The notes beneath the pieces are model-generated. The model saw nothing but the letters and a program-made list of their open reading frames with translations, was not told the origin of the DNA and searched no databases. 64,000 nucleotides of DNA, taken from NCBI RefSeq assembly GCF_030915465.1, contig NZ_CP133267.1, forward strand, positions 3,461,001 to 3,525,000. Reading direction: 5' to 3'. Below are positions 27,151 through 37,223 of this stretch, in pieces (the stretch's first letter is position 1; every line of letters starts with the position of its first letter). A program made the translations under genes and the position numbers. The stretch is from Neobacillus sp. PS3-34. Lineage in GTDB: Bacteria > Bacillota > Bacilli > Bacillales > Cytobacillaceae.

Positions 27151-27239
27151 ATAAGATGTCCTAAAAATCCTTCCTTATCGGTCTAAAAATGAAACAGGCT
27201 CGTATACATGTAGTACAAACTGTCTCAGGAGGGATTTAT

Positions 27240-28297
27240 ATGTCTAAAAATAAAACAACAACCATTGTTTCAGCCGTTCTGGTTTCTTCTGTCCTACTGT
27301 CCGGCTGTGGAATGTTTAGTTCAGAAACCCAGCAAAAAATTGACCCGCCAAAAAGTGTTACTTATACAAAAGATAAAGGAAAGACAAGCAGCACAGCGAC
27401 TACAGCAAAAGAAAATGCCCAAGAAACAGTTAAAACTGAGCTGTATTTGATCGATAAAGATGGTTATGTTGTCCCTCAGACACTTTCCCTTCCGAAGACA
27501 GAATCTGTAGCGAAACAGGCCCTGGAATACCTCGTAGATAATGGTCCGGTTTCAGAAATTCTTCCGAACGGATTCAGGGCGGTGCTTCCGGCAGACACAC
27601 AGGTTTCTGTAGCTATTAAAGATGGGGTGGCATCCGTAGATTTTTCAAAAGAATTTAAGAATTACCAGCCAGAAGATGAATTAAAAATTTTACAGTCTGT
27701 CACCTGGACATTGACACAGTTTGATACTGTGAAAAAGGTCAAAATGAAGATGGGCGGCCATGACTTGACAGAAATGCCGGTAAAAGGGACGCCAATCAGC
27801 GAAAATCTTTCGAGAGCAAGCGGTATTAACATCGATACCTCTGAGGTATTGGATATTATGAATACAAAACCCCTAACCGTTTATTATATTGGGGGCAAGG
27901 AAGGCGCGTATTATTATGTGCCGGTAACACGCAGGGTCAGCAACAATGAAACAGACAACATTTCTGCTGTTGTGAATGAACTGGTAAAAGGCCAAACCAA
28001 AAGTCCGATTTAGTATCTGATTTCATGCCAAATGTTAAGCTCTTGGAAGCTCCTAAAGTGGATAAAAATAAAGGGCAGGTAACATTGAATTTCAATGAAT
28101 CGGTCTTTGGAAGTTACGAAGAAAAAATCATTTCCCAGCATTTGCTTGAAGCCTTGGTTTTATCTTTAACAGAGCAAAAGGGCATCAATAGTGTTGCCGT
28201 TCAGGTAAACGGAAAAGCCGAACTGGTAAACGAGCAGGGTAAAAAATTAACAGAACCAGTCTCACGCCCTGAAAAAGTAAATACGGGTAGTTTTTAG
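27240..28297 (+). CDS. gerM: Sporulation/germination lipoprotein GerM (one frameshift)
   Basis: A lipoprotein of about 352 residues with two GerMN domains. Start ATG 27240 follows CAGGAGGG. The signal peptide ends in the lipobox LLSGC (Cys23). GerM in B. subtilis is needed for sporulation and spore germination, as part of the channel apparatus linking mother cell and forespore. The first GerMN domain contains TELYLIDKDGYVVPQTLSLP; the second begins TKPLTVYYIGGKEGAYYYVPVTR. The frame breaks at GGCC 27990-27993; one C restores VKGPNQKSDLVSDFMPNVKLLE. Probably a technical break. Confidence 0.92.
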
Positions 28298-28442
28298 ATA
28301 TTAAAAATTTATTTTGTTATACTATATAGTGACAATGAAAGAGGTTGGCTTAAGGTGCCTCTTATTTATTGGTCTGGAAAAAATTTCGATTAATTTCCCA
28401 GCAGAAAAAGCAGGGAAGTTCAAGTGATGAGGAGGAAAATTG

Positions 28443-29207
28443 GTGCGAGTGGATGGCAGAAAAGCACAACAGTTGAGACCAATACATATAGAAACAAATT
28501 TTTTAATGCATCCGGAGGGATCAGTCCTAATTTCTGTGGGTGACACAAAAGTGATTTGTACAGCAAGCATAGAAGAAAGGGTTCCGCCTTTTATGAGAGG
28601 AGAAGGGAAAGGCTGGATTACGGCTGAATATTCAATGTTGCCTAGAGCAACAGGTCAAAGAAATATAAGGGAGTCTTCGAAAGGAAAGGTTTCCGGAAGA
28701 ACAATGGAGATTCAGCGTTTGATCGGTCGCGCCTTAAGGGCTGTGGCTGATCTCGAGGCGATCGGTGAAAGAACCATATGGATTGACTGCGATGTGATTC
28801 AGGCAGATGGAGGCACACGGACAGCATCGATTACAGGAGCATTTGTTGCAATGGCTGTCGCATTAAATGGGCTTGGAGAGAAAAAGTCACTTTCTAGGTT
28901 CCCTATTAAGGATTATCTTGCGGCTACTAGTGTAGGCATTCTGGAAAACAACGAAACAGTTCTTGATCTGAATTATATTGAGGATTCGAAAGCACAGGTT
29001 GATATGAATGTTGTTATGACAGGCAGCGGTGAGTTTGTTGAATTGCAGGGGACAGGTGAGGAGTCTACTTTTTCATACGGGCAGCTTCAAGAATTATTAA
29101 AAGCAGCCCAGGAAGGTTTAATGGAGCTTTTTGAATTCCAAAGAGGAGCTCTCGGTGCTGATATTGCAAGAAAAATAGACGAAAATAGAAAGCACGGAGG
29201 GAAATAA
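28443..29207 (+). CDS. rph: Ribonuclease PH
   Basis: A 254-residue phosphorolytic 3'-5' exoribonuclease that trims tRNA 3' ends. Start GTG 28443 is preferred over TTG 28440: it sits seven bases from AGGAGG and gives [14 protein letters not shown], matching known Rph starts. Motifs include [59 protein letters not shown] and [21 protein letters not shown]. It begins a tight operon with rdgB (2 bases apart) and the phosphoesterase gene. Intact. Confidence 0.96.
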   Translation: MRVDGRKAQQLRPIHIETNFLMHPEGSVLISVGDTKVICTASIEERVPPFMRGEGKGWITAEYSMLPRATGQRNIRESSKGKVSGRTMEIQRLIGRALRAVADLEAIGERTIWIDCDVIQADGGTRTASITGAFVAMAVALNGLGEKKSLSRFPIKDYLAATSVGILENNETVLDLNYIEDSKAQVDMNVVMTGSGEFVELQGTGEESTFSYGQLQELLKAAQEGLMELFEFQRGALGADIARKIDENRKHGGK

Positions 29208-29209
29208 GG

Positions 29210-29821
29210 ATGAAGGAAGTTATTATCGCAACCAAAAACAAGGGGAAGGCAATGGAGTTTGAGCAAATATTCTCACCCAAGGGAATAAAAGTTCAGACAC
29301 TTCTCGATTATCCAGAAATCGGTGATATTGAGGAAACAGGAAGTACCTTTGAAGAAAATGCGGCCATCAAGGCGGAAGCAATTGCAAAAAAACTTGATAA
29401 GATGGTGATAGGCGATGATTCAGGCTTAATCGTCGATGCACTAGATGGAAGGCCGGGAATTTATTCAGCGAGGTATGCAGGTGAGCCGAAGGATGATCAG
29501 GCAAATATAGACAAAGTTTTGGCAGAACTTGAGGGTGTTGCTGAAAAGGGCAGGACCGCAAGATTTTATTGTGCTCTTGCAGTTGCAACTCCAGGTATGG
29601 ATACAGTTACGGTTTCAGGCACCTGTGAAGGGTTAATCCTAAGCGAACGCCGTGGGACAAATGGATTCGGGTATGACCCGGTATTTTTTGTCGCTGAAAA
29701 AGGACAAGCAATGGCGGAGCTTTCTTCAGAAGAGAAGAATAAAATAAGCCACAGGGCGAATGCATTAAAAGAACTGGACAGAAAGTTCGATTCAATTCTC
29801 GAAAGAGCCGATCATTCATGA
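29210..29821 (+). CDS. rdgB: dITP/XTP pyrophosphatase
   Basis: A 203-residue Ham1/RdgB-type NTP pyrophosphatase that removes non-canonical purine nucleotides (dITP, XTP) and so prevents their incorporation. Hallmarks: [13 protein letters not shown] near the N-terminus, [36 protein letters not shown], and the C-terminal [12 protein letters not shown] and [11 protein letters not shown]. Named ysnA in B. subtilis, where it follows rph as here. Its last four bases (ATGA) overlap the start of the next gene, indicating translational coupling. Confidence 0.95.
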   Translation: MKEVIIATKNKGKAMEFEQIFSPKGIKVQTLLDYPEIGDIEETGSTFEENAAIKAEAIAKKLDKMVIGDDSGLIVDALDGRPGIYSARYAGEPKDDQANIDKVLAELEGVAEKGRTARFYCALAVATPGMDTVTVSGTCEGLILSERRGTNGFGYDPVFFVAEKGQAMAELSSEEKNKISHRANALKELDRKFDSILERADHS

Positions 29822-30339
29822 GTAAAATGTTGATAGTCAGCGACAGCCATGGATTAACAGATGAATTGCAGCAGATAAAGGCCAGGCATGAAAACGAAAC
29901 AGATCTAATGATCCATTGCGGAGATTCAGAGCTGATGGCGGACGATGCTGCGATAAAGGGATTTACGGTTGTTAGGGGAAATTGTGATTACGAGGCAGGA
30001 TATCCAGATGAAACAACGGTGGCTTTAGGCGAACACAAGATTTTTATCACTCACGGCCACCATCATTCAGTTAAAACGTCTCTAATGGGCCTGCATTACC
30101 GTGCAAAAGAATTGAAGGCCGATATTGTTTGCTTTGGCCATTCCCATATACTTGGAGCAGAAGAAGCCGGAGGAACACTTTTTCTTAATCCTGGGAGCAT
30201 CCGCCTGCCGCGGAGGAGAGTCGAAAAAACGTATATGATTTTAGAGCTTCTCGATAGAAAAATAATTCTGTCGGTGTTCGATATTGATGGCAAAGAAATA
30301 AATGATTTGTATAGGGAATTTTCCCTGCCTAATCAGTAG
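29818..30339 (+). CDS. ysnB: YfcE/MJ0936-type metallophosphoesterase YsnB
   Basis: A 173-residue calcineurin-like phosphodiesterase. Metal-binding motifs are SDSHG (residues of about 8-12), HCGDSE (about 38), GNCD (about 61), THGHH (about 81) and GHSH (about 106), in family order. It would hydrolyse a phosphodiester substrate that is not known. The start overlaps the rdgB stop. The gene corresponds to ysnB in B. subtilis and closes the rph operon; a hairpin terminator follows. Confidence 0.9.
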   Translation: MSKMLIVSDSHGLTDELQQIKARHENETDLMIHCGDSELMADDAAIKGFTVVRGNCDYEAGYPDETTVALGEHKIFITHGHHHSVKTSLMGLHYRAKELKADIVCFGHSHILGAEEAGGTLFLNPGSIRLPRRRVEKTYMILELLDRKIILSVFDIDGKEINDLYREFSLPNQ

Positions 30340-30356
30340 TTTTCTGCATATAATTA

Positions 30357-30390
30357 CGGGGAAGGTAAGTTGCCTTCTCCTGTATTTTTA
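30357..30390 (+). terminator. Terminator after the rph operon
   Basis: GGGGAAGG paired with CCTTCTCC (one G-T pair), 7-base loop, then TGTATTTTTA. Confidence 0.7.
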
Positions 30391-30409
30391 AAAAATATAA
30401 AACTTGTTG

Positions 30410-30438
30410 TTGACTTTTATAAATTAGCCTAATATAAT
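30410..30438 (+). promoter_or_regulatory. Strong SigA-type promoter upstream of tRNA-Arg
   Basis: TTGACT (30410-30415), 17-base spacer, perfect TATAAT (30433-30438). It would transcribe both the tRNA-like fragment at 30489 and the tRNA at 30635. Confidence 0.75.
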
Positions 30439-30488
30439 AAAACTTGTCTTTAACAAATAAATAACTGAGTCATTAACAAATTAATCTT

Positions 30489-30514
30489 GTCCCAGTAGCT
30501 CAGCTCGATCGAGT
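30489..30514 (+). repeat. Duplicated 5' fragment of the tRNA-Arg gene
   Basis: The first 17 bases are identical to the start of tRNA-Arg at 30635 (GTCCCAGTAGCTCAGCT). The identity also extends upstream (AATCTTGTCCCAG), then diverges (CGATCGAGT for GGATAGAGC). No anticodon arm or matching 3' half follows, so it is a pseudo-tRNA half. Confidence 0.85.
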
Positions 30515-30634
30515 AATCTTCTTGTATTTGCTTCAGCGTAATGATCGAACTGCTGCTTGAATGATCTTTCTGAGATCAGGACGGGATAACGCTTAATATT
30601 TTGTGAGTCGATAAAAATTAATATTTATAATCTT

Positions 30635-30711
30635 GTCCCAGTAGCTCAGCTGGATAGAGCACACGCCTTCTAAGCGTGCGGTCGGGAGTTCGAATCTCTC
30701 CTGGGACGCCA
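30635..30711 (+). tRNA. trnR-TCT: tRNA-Arg (anticodon TCT)
   Basis: A complete cloverleaf: acceptor GTCCCAG/CTGGGAC, D-arm GCTC/GAGC, anticodon stem CACGC/GCGTG with loop CTTCTAA giving anticodon TCT (reads AGA), T-arm GAGTTCGAATCTC-type loop, discriminator G and encoded CCA. It is followed by a terminator. Confidence 0.97.
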
Positions 30712-30731
30712 TTTTAAATTACATAACTTAC

Positions 30732-30763
30732 AAAGCTTGCCTTGAATGAGGCAGGCTTTTTTT
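30732..30763 (+). terminator. Terminator after tRNA-Arg
   Basis: AAGCTTGCC paired with GGCAGGCTT (one G-T pair), 8-base loop, then a T-run. Confidence 0.88.
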
Positions 30764-30820
30764 GTCGTTTAGGAAATTATAAAATTGAATGAAGTGGATG
30801 ACTTCTACCAGTTGTATTAA

Positions 30821-30935
30821 TCTAGCTCCAGCGCCCAGCCCCTCGGGGTCATAAGCCAAATCACTCCAGAAATCAGGATTTCCTGCGTGATTCGTCTTAT
30901 GCGTGTCGGGGCTAACCAGGGCGCTTGCGCCTTTT
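30821..30935. repeat. Bacillaceae dispersed intergenic repeat (palindromic)
   Basis: A 115-base GC-rich block starting TCTAGCTCCAGCGCCC and ending GGGCGCTTGCGCC. The ends pair (AGCGCCC with GGGCGCT), then AGCCCC with GGGGCT, then CATAAG with CTTATG, forming a long imperfect hairpin. From memory this is a repeat present in many copies in related genomes. It has no coding content. Confidence 0.75.
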
Positions 30936-31033
30936 GTTCTGCTTTTTTAGCTGCTTCCTAGCTGTATTTTTGTTTTTTATCTTTTTACATGCTACACTAT
31001 TCTTCAACAATATGCTTAAGGACGGTAACTGCG

Positions 31034-32074
31034 ATGAAAAAACGGGATCGAATAAAACAAAAGGATAATGTCATTTTCTTTCCCGAACTAGAAAAAAGGC
31101 TGACAGAGAAGGGCCTTGAATGTCTGCAAATGAAAAACTTTAAAGAGGCCATCCGCCTTCTAGAGGAAGCAAAAGAGCTTGACCCGGAAAATGGTGAAAT
31201 TTTAATAGGTCTTGTAATAGCATATTTTGAAGCTGGCAGGCTTGAGGAGGCCAAAATTCTATCAAAGGAAATGCTGCATCACGGAATTGGAGATTATCTG
31301 CAAATGGTTGATCTATACCTGACCATATTGATCCAGCTCCATGAATATGATGAAATCGTTGCTACGATAGAGGCCCTCCTTGATGAAAAGGAGATTCCAC
31401 CGGAGAAATATGACCATTTTCTAACCATTCTGCAATTCACCAAAAGGATGGCAGGAAGCCGGCAGAATGAAAATAAATCCGATATGGAAGAAGGGATACC
31501 GCTTGAGAATGAATCTCCATTGGAGCTTAACCTTTTTTCTCTGCAGGACCCTAAAGAGCAGCTGCTGCTCGTTTCCAAGCTGGCCAATCAAAACATACGC
31601 CCATACATACACGATATTAAGGCATATTTGAATGCCGAATCGGGACATCCATTTTTAAAAACGATGCTGTTAAATATATTAAAAGAACAAGAGTATGACA
31701 GAGAAGTACTAGTTAAGAAATTGGGCATTGAGGATTCCTTCATTCCGGCAGAGCTGCCAGAGGTTTACGCCCAGGAAAGAATGAAAGATATCATTAACCA
31801 TTTGAGCACCAGACTCGAAAATAACGATCCAATTTTATTTGAAAATACTAAAAGCCTAGTTGAAAGATATTTTTTTATTGCCTATCCCTTTCTTCTCGAT
31901 CCGAATAAGGCTGAGGTTTGGGCAGCTGCCTTCCATTTGACTGCTCTTGAGTATCACGGGATGGAGGAGGATACTTCCGGAGTTCCCGGCCAATATGGGG
32001 TGACTGAGGAAGAAATGAGAGTGGCTGGGGCAAGAATCAAGGAATTTGAAGAAATTTCTTATCCGATAATTTAG
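31034..32074 (+). CDS. ysoA: TPR-repeat protein YsoA
   Basis: A 346-residue soluble protein with N-terminal tetratricopeptide-like repeats (GLECLQMKNFKEAIRLLEEAKELDPENGEILIGLVIAYFEAGRLEEAKIL), followed by a helical, acidic region and a conserved C-terminal part (PNKAEVWAAAFHLTALEYHG). The position just upstream of tig matches ysoA in B. subtilis. TPR folds mediate protein contacts; the partner is unknown. Start ATG 31034 (MKKRDRIKQKDNVIFFPELEK) is preferred over an upstream in-frame start because of AAGGACGG before it. Intact. Confidence 0.85.
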   Translation: MKKRDRIKQKDNVIFFPELEKRLTEKGLECLQMKNFKEAIRLLEEAKELDPENGEILIGLVIAYFEAGRLEEAKILSKEMLHHGIGDYLQMVDLYLTILIQLHEYDEIVATIEALLDEKEIPPEKYDHFLTILQFTKRMAGSRQNENKSDMEEGIPLENESPLELNLFSLQDPKEQLLLVSKLANQNIRPYIHDIKAYLNAESGHPFLKTMLLNILKEQEYDREVLVKKLGIEDSFIPAELPEVYAQERMKDIINHLSTRLENNDPILFENTKSLVERYFFIAYPFLLDPNKAEVWAAAFHLTALEYHGMEEDTSGVPGQYGVTEEEMRVAGARIKEFEEISYPII

Positions 32075-32083
32075 TCCTGGCTG

Positions 32084-32111
32084 TTGAAAGAAAATAAACC
32101 TATGATATAAT
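32084..32111 (+). promoter_or_regulatory. SigA promoter of tig with extended -10
   Basis: TTGAAA (32084-32089), 16-base spacer, TATAAT (32106-32111) preceded by TGA, 125 bases before the tig start. Confidence 0.8.
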
Positions 32112-32235
32112 GTAGGGGTTGTAATGTGTGAAAAATCATATTTACATGAAAAGTGGATATTGGCTTGAGTGACAAGACGTATTCATATTAATTCGTACGA
32201 ATGAAAATGAGAATAGATTGTTGGAGGGAAACGGT

Positions 32236-33525
32236 ATGTCAGTAAAGTGGGAAAAATTAGAAGGAAACCGCGGAGTCCTTACAGTTGAAGTAAGCGCGGA
32301 AAAAGTAAACGAAGGCTTAAGCGCTGCGTTTGCAAAGGTTGTAAAGCAAGTAAACGTTCCAGGCTTCCGTAAAGGAAAAATGCCACGCGCAATGTTCGAA
32401 AAGCGTTTCGGTGTGGAATCATTATACCAGGATGCTCTTGATATTCTTCTTCCAGAAGCATATTCAGGTGCAATTGACGAAACAGGCATCGAGCCAGTTG
32501 ACCGTCCTGAAATTGATATCGAGCAAATGGAACAAGGAAAAGAATTGATCTTCAAAGCAACTGTACAAGTTAAGCCTGAAGTAACATTAGGCGAGTACAA
32601 AGGCATTGAAGTTGAAGAATTTGATACAAATGTAACTGATGAAGAAGTTGAAGCAGAATTAAAATCTCTTCAAGAGCGCCACGCTGAACTAGTTGTTAAA
32701 GAAGAAGGCGCAGCTGAAAATGGTGATACAGTAGTAATCGACTTTGAAGGCTTCGTAGATGGAGAAGCTTTTGAAGGCGGAAAAGCTGAAAACTATTCAC
32801 TTGAATTAGGTTCAGGTTCATTCATCCCTGGTTTCGAAGAACAGTTAGTTGGAGTTTCAGCAGGAGAGTCGAAAGACGTTGAAGTATCCTTTCCAGAAGA
32901 ATACCATGCAGCAGAATTAGCTGGAAAGCCTGCAGTATTCAAAGTGACTCTTCATGAAATTAAAACAAAAGAACTTCCTGCACTTGATGATGAGTTTGCT
33001 AAAGATGCTGATGACGAAGTAGAATCTTTAGAAGAATTAAAGTCTAAGATTAAAAATCGCCTTGACGAAAGCAAAAAGCATGAAGCTGAACACCACGTTC
33101 GTGATGCTGTCGTAATTAAAGCTGGTGAAAACGCACAAATCGATATCCCTGCTGTAATGGTTGATACAGAAGTTAACCGTATGATGCAGGAATTTGAACA
33201 GCGTCTTCAAATGCAAGGTATGAACCTTGAGCTTTACTTCCAATTCTCTGGCCAGGACGAAAATGCCCTTCGCGAACAGATGAAAGAAGAAGCTGAAAAC
33301 CGTGTTCGCAATAACCTTACTCTTGAAGCAATCGCAAAGGCTGAAAACCTTGAGGTTACTGAAGATGACGTTATGGCAGAAGTTGATAAAATGGCTGAAC
33401 AGTACAACATGACTCCAGCTAACATTATCAATGCACTTGGCGGACTTGATGGAGTTAAAACGGATCTTCAATTGAAGAAGGCTGTCGACTTCCTTATTGA
33501 AAACAAAAAAACTGTGACAAAATAA
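32236..33525 (+). CDS. tig: Trigger factor
   Basis: A 429-residue ribosome-associated chaperone with peptidyl-prolyl isomerase activity that receives nascent chains at the exit tunnel. The ribosome-binding signature [17 protein letters not shown] lies at about residues 44-60. The FKBP-type PPIase domain spans about 150-245 ([44 protein letters not shown]). The rest is the helical substrate-binding arm. Start ATG 32236 follows TTGGAGGG. Codon use is noticeably biased, as for highly expressed genes. Intact, followed by a terminator. Confidence 0.97.
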   Translation: MSVKWEKLEGNRGVLTVEVSAEKVNEGLSAAFAKVVKQVNVPGFRKGKMPRAMFEKRFGVESLYQDALDILLPEAYSGAIDETGIEPVDRPEIDIEQMEQGKELIFKATVQVKPEVTLGEYKGIEVEEFDTNVTDEEVEAELKSLQERHAELVVKEEGAAENGDTVVIDFEGFVDGEAFEGGKAENYSLELGSGSFIPGFEEQLVGVSAGESKDVEVSFPEEYHAAELAGKPAVFKVTLHEIKTKELPALDDEFAKDADDEVESLEELKSKIKNRLDESKKHEAEHHVRDAVVIKAGENAQIDIPAVMVDTEVNRMMQEFEQRLQMQGMNLELYFQFSGQDENALREQMKEEAENRVRNNLTLEAIAKAENLEVTEDDVMAEVDKMAEQYNMTPANIINALGGLDGVKTDLQLKKAVDFLIENKKTVTK

Positions 33526-33540
33526 TTTTTATTAATGGCA

Positions 33541-33566
33541 GGGCACGATTTTATCGTGCCTTGTTT
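33541..33566 (+). terminator. Terminator after tig
   Basis: GGCACGA paired with TCGTGCC, then TTGTTTT. Confidence 0.8.
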
Positions 33567-33797
33567 TATACATCTTGGCAAATACATATTATAATAAGAA
33601 CAGGCTCACGTTATACGGACTGGAAATACATACAAGTGCTAGAAAATATTTTTAAAACACATACATACGACTTAATAGTGAAAATAATGGTTAAGCTTAA
33701 TGAGTACATATCTGCTGGTAAAGCAGCAAAGCGAAAATAAGGGCGGCAAAAAAGAAATTTGCTTGAGAGTTATCATTTCCAGTCCATTGCCTAAATG

Positions 33798-33806
33798 TGT
33801 TACAAT
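33798..33806 (+). promoter_or_regulatory. Candidate clpX promoter (extended -10)
   Basis: TGTTACAAT, an extended -10 element about 107 bases before the clpX start. No good -35 is visible. The rest of the 345-base tig-clpX gap shows no gene. Confidence 0.45.
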
Positions 33807-33912
33807 GCAATACATAACGCTGAAATATTTTGAAAAAAGCTCTTATTTAAGCCGTTTTGTTGGTGATCCACAACTTTAAATATTGTTTAAACGTTTCCGA
33901 GGGGTGAAAGTA

Positions 33913-35177
33913 TTGTTTAAATTTAATGATGAAAAAGGGCAATTAAAATGTTCATTCTGTGGAAAAACACAGGACCAAGTGCGCAAGCTAGTTGCCGGAC
34001 CAGGTGTATATATATGCGATGAGTGTATTGAGCTCTGCACTGAAATAGTCGAAGAAGAGCTAGGCACTGAAGAAGAAGTAGAATTTAAGGATGTTCCTAA
34101 ACCAAAGGAAATCCGTGAAATCCTTGATGAATATGTTATTGGCCAGGAACAGGCGAAGAAATCGCTTTCCGTTGCTGTATACAATCACTATAAACGCATT
34201 AATTCCAACAGCAAGATAGATGATGTGGAGCTTTCAAAAAGCAATATCGCGATGATAGGGCCTACAGGAAGCGGTAAAACGCTCCTTGCCCAAACGTTGG
34301 CGCGCATCCTAAATGTTCCGTTTGCTATTGCAGATGCCACTTCATTAACAGAAGCAGGTTACGTTGGGGAAGATGTGGAAAATATTTTATTGAAATTAAT
34401 CCAGGCTGCTGACTACGATGTTGAAAAAGCCGAAAAAGGCATTATCTATATCGATGAAATCGATAAAATTGCCCGCAAGTCTGAAAATCCTTCTATTACA
34501 AGGGACGTCTCAGGTGAGGGAGTGCAGCAGGCGCTTCTAAAAATCCTTGAAGGTACAGTAGCAAGTGTACCACCACAAGGTGGAAGGAAGCATCCGCACC
34601 AGGAATTTATTCAAATTGATACAACGAATATTCTATTTATCTGCGGTGGAGCATTTGACGGTATTGAACCAATCATCAAAAGGCGTCTTGGCCAAAAGGT
34701 AATCGGTTTCGGTTCAGATGTAAAACAGCTTGATATCAGCCAAAAAGAATTGCTCTCAAAAGTTCTTCCAGAAGATTTATTGAGATTTGGCTGATTCCTG
34801 AATTTATCGGCCGCCTTCCAGTGATTGCAAGCCTTGAACAGCTTGATGAATCAGCATTAATTGAAATTCTGACAAAACCAAAAAATGCACTTGTTAAGCA
34901 ATATCAAAAAATGCTTGAGCTTGACGATGTAGAATTAGAATTCGAAGAGGAAGCATTAACAGAAATCGCGAAAAAAGCGATTGAACGGAAAACAGGTGCA
35001 CGTGGTCTCCGTTCTATCATTGAGGGAATCATGCTTGATGTAATGTTTGACCTTCCTTCTCGCGATGATATTACAAAGTGTATTATTACAAAAGAAACAG
35101 TTGCAGATAACAGTGTTCCTAAGCTTGTTTTAGAGGATGGAACAGTGGTAGAAGAGGAAAGAAAAACATCAGCGTAA
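33913..35177 (+). CDS. clpX: ATP-dependent Clp protease ATP-binding subunit ClpX (one frameshift)
   Basis: An AAA+ unfoldase of about 421 residues that feeds ClpP. Start TTG 33913 follows GAGGGGTGA and gives [20 protein letters not shown]. Domains: N-terminal zinc-binding domain (CSFC...CDEC, residues of about 13-38); Walker A GPTGSGKT (about 116); Walker [10 protein letters not shown]; pore loop GYVGEDVEN; the ClpP-docking IGF in KVIGFGSD; and a C-terminal AAA lid ([13 protein letters not shown]). The frame breaks at GGC 34789-34791; one C restores [17 protein letters not shown]. Likely technical, since ClpX is strongly conserved throughout. Confidence 0.95.
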
Positions 35178-35341
35178 TACAAAGGCCTGGCATCCGCCAG
35201 TTTTCGATTTTTAGGAAAGTTCTAGTACTTGGTTTAATACTTTCTTTGTTATGTTAAGAAAAATGAATTTCTTGTTTATTCCAACTCTTGAAAGGAAATA
35301 CTAACAGATAACGAGATGTATTTATTTCAGGAGGGAATAGG

Positions 35342-37008
35342 ATGAGTTGGACTGGGATCGCCTTATTTATACAGCTCTTCTTTGGCATTGTCATTGGGCT
35401 GTATTTCTGGAATTTGTTGAGAAACCAGAGAACCCAAAAAATATCAATTGACAAAGAATCGAGAAAAGAAATGGAACAGCTCAAAAAAATGAGATCAATC
35501 TCATTGACCGAGCCTTTATCTGAAAAAGTCAGGCCATCAAGTTTTAATGATATTGTTGGACAAAGTGATGGCATTAAAGCTTTAAAAGCGGCTTTATGCG
35601 GACCCAATCCGCAGCATGTCATAATCTATGGCCCTCCCGGAGTAGGGAAAACAGCTGCAGCAAGGCTGGTATTGGAGGAAGCGAAAAAAAACGCGAAATC
35701 GCCATTTAAATCGGAATCTGTTTTTATTGAATTGGATGCAACCACAGCCCGTTTTGACGAAAGGGGAATTGCCGATCCTCTGATTGGATCCGTTCATGAT
35801 CCAATATACCAGGGTGCTGGTGCCATGGGGCAGGCCGGAATTCCGCAGCCAAAGCAAGGGGCAGTAACAAACGCACATGGCGGTGTGCTATTTATTGATG
35901 AGATTGGCGAGTTGCATTCAATCCAGATGAATAAGCTTTTAAAAGTACTCGAAGACAGGAAGGTTTATCTCGAAAGTGCTTATTATCATGAAGAAAATAC
36001 ACAAATTCCAACTCATATCCATGATATTTTTAAAAATGGCCTTCCAGCGGATTTTAGATTAATCGGAGCGACAACAAGGACACCGAATGAAATTCCACCG
36101 GCAATCCGTTCCCGTTGTATGGAGGTTTTTTTCCGGGAGCTTTCCCAGGAGGAAATATCAGCCGTCGCAAAGAAAGCGGCTGATAAGGTAAATCTTATCA
36201 TTCATGAAACAGGCTTGAACACCCTGTCCAACTATGCAAGAAATGGACGGGAAGCAGTTAATTTGATTCAGACGGCAGCAGGCTTAGCAATCACAGAAGA
36301 CAGAAATTATATAAAAGATGAAGATATTGAATGGGTAATCCACTCCAGCCAGATGACGCCAAGGATGGAACGGAATATTAATGATATTCCATGCATTGGA
36401 CTGGTCAATGGGCTTGCTGTTTATGGCCAAACTCCGGAGCGCTGCTCGAGATTGAGGTTACTGTTATTCCGGCAAAAGAGAAAGGATCCATTAATATTAC
36501 CGGGATTGTTGAAGAAGAAAGCATTGGCGGACAAGGTAAATCAATCCGCCGCAAAAGCATGGCCCGTGGTTCCATTGAAAATGTTATTACTGTCCTTCGA
36601 TCTATGGGAGTACCGGCTGATGAATTTGACATACACGTTAATTTCCCGGGTGGGGTTCCGATCGATGGCCCTTCAGCAGGTATCGCTATGGCAACAGGAA
36701 TCTACTCTGCTATTTACAAAATTCCGGTTGACAATAAGGTAGCGATGACCGGTGAAATAAGTATACATGGCAATGTTAAACCAATCGGAGGAGTCTATCC
36801 GAAAGTAAAGGCTGCTAAAAAAGCTGGAGCAAAGACAGTCATTATTCCGGCAGAAAACATGCAGTCCATCTTAAACGAAATAGACGGAATAAATATTATT
36901 ACCGTTAGCCATCTAAATGAAGTGTTTGAGGCAGCGCTTAGCAGGGATTTTCAAAAACCGAAAATCATCCCCGCATCGATCGAACTGTCAAAAAAAGAAA
37001 CGATATAA
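35342..37008 (+). CDS. lonB: ATP-dependent protease LonB (one frameshift)
   Basis: A Lon-type protease of about 555 residues, of the membrane-anchored sporulation form. An N-terminal hydrophobic segment (residues of about 4-23) is followed by an AAA+ domain with Walker [16 protein letters not shown] (about 98) and Walker B GVLFIDEIGEL, then a Lon protease domain with catalytic Ser in IDGPSAGIAMATG and Lys in PIGGVYPKVKAAKKAG. In B. subtilis LonB is made in the forespore under SigF. The frame breaks at GGCC 36425-36428; one C restores AVYGPNSGALLEIEV. Start ATG follows AGGAGGG. It lies between clpX and lonA as in B. subtilis. Confidence 0.93.
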
Positions 37009-37015
37009 TCTTTTA

Positions 37016-37059
37016 GCTTCGGCTTGCTGATAAAGGGCGGGCCGAAGTTTTATTTTTTA
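37016..37059 (+). terminator. Terminator after lonB
   Basis: GCTTCGGC paired with GCCGAAG, followed by TTTTATTTTTT. Confidence 0.7.
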
Positions 37060-37151
37060 TTCCAATTCATAAAGAGAACCGCTTTAATTGATACTAACAA
37101 TAGGAACCGGCAGGAACTATTATTAGACACACATTTTCAAATAAGATAGAA

Positions 37152-37180
37152 TTGTACAAAGACTGTTCCTGCTATAAAAT
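37152..37180 (+). promoter_or_regulatory. Candidate lonA promoter
   Basis: TTGTAC (37152-37157), 17-base spacer, TAAAAT (37175-37180); TATAAA at 37173 is an alternative -10. Confidence 0.45.
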
Positions 37181-37223
37181 TGGGATATATGTCACTTGAT
37201 TTGCATTTGGAGGTGCAATGTTT

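Noticed and set aside
30489..30711. Phage or integrative-element attachment site at tRNA-Arg
   Set aside because: The duplicated part is the 5' half rather than the 3' end, the interval is only about 150 bases, and no integrase is present.
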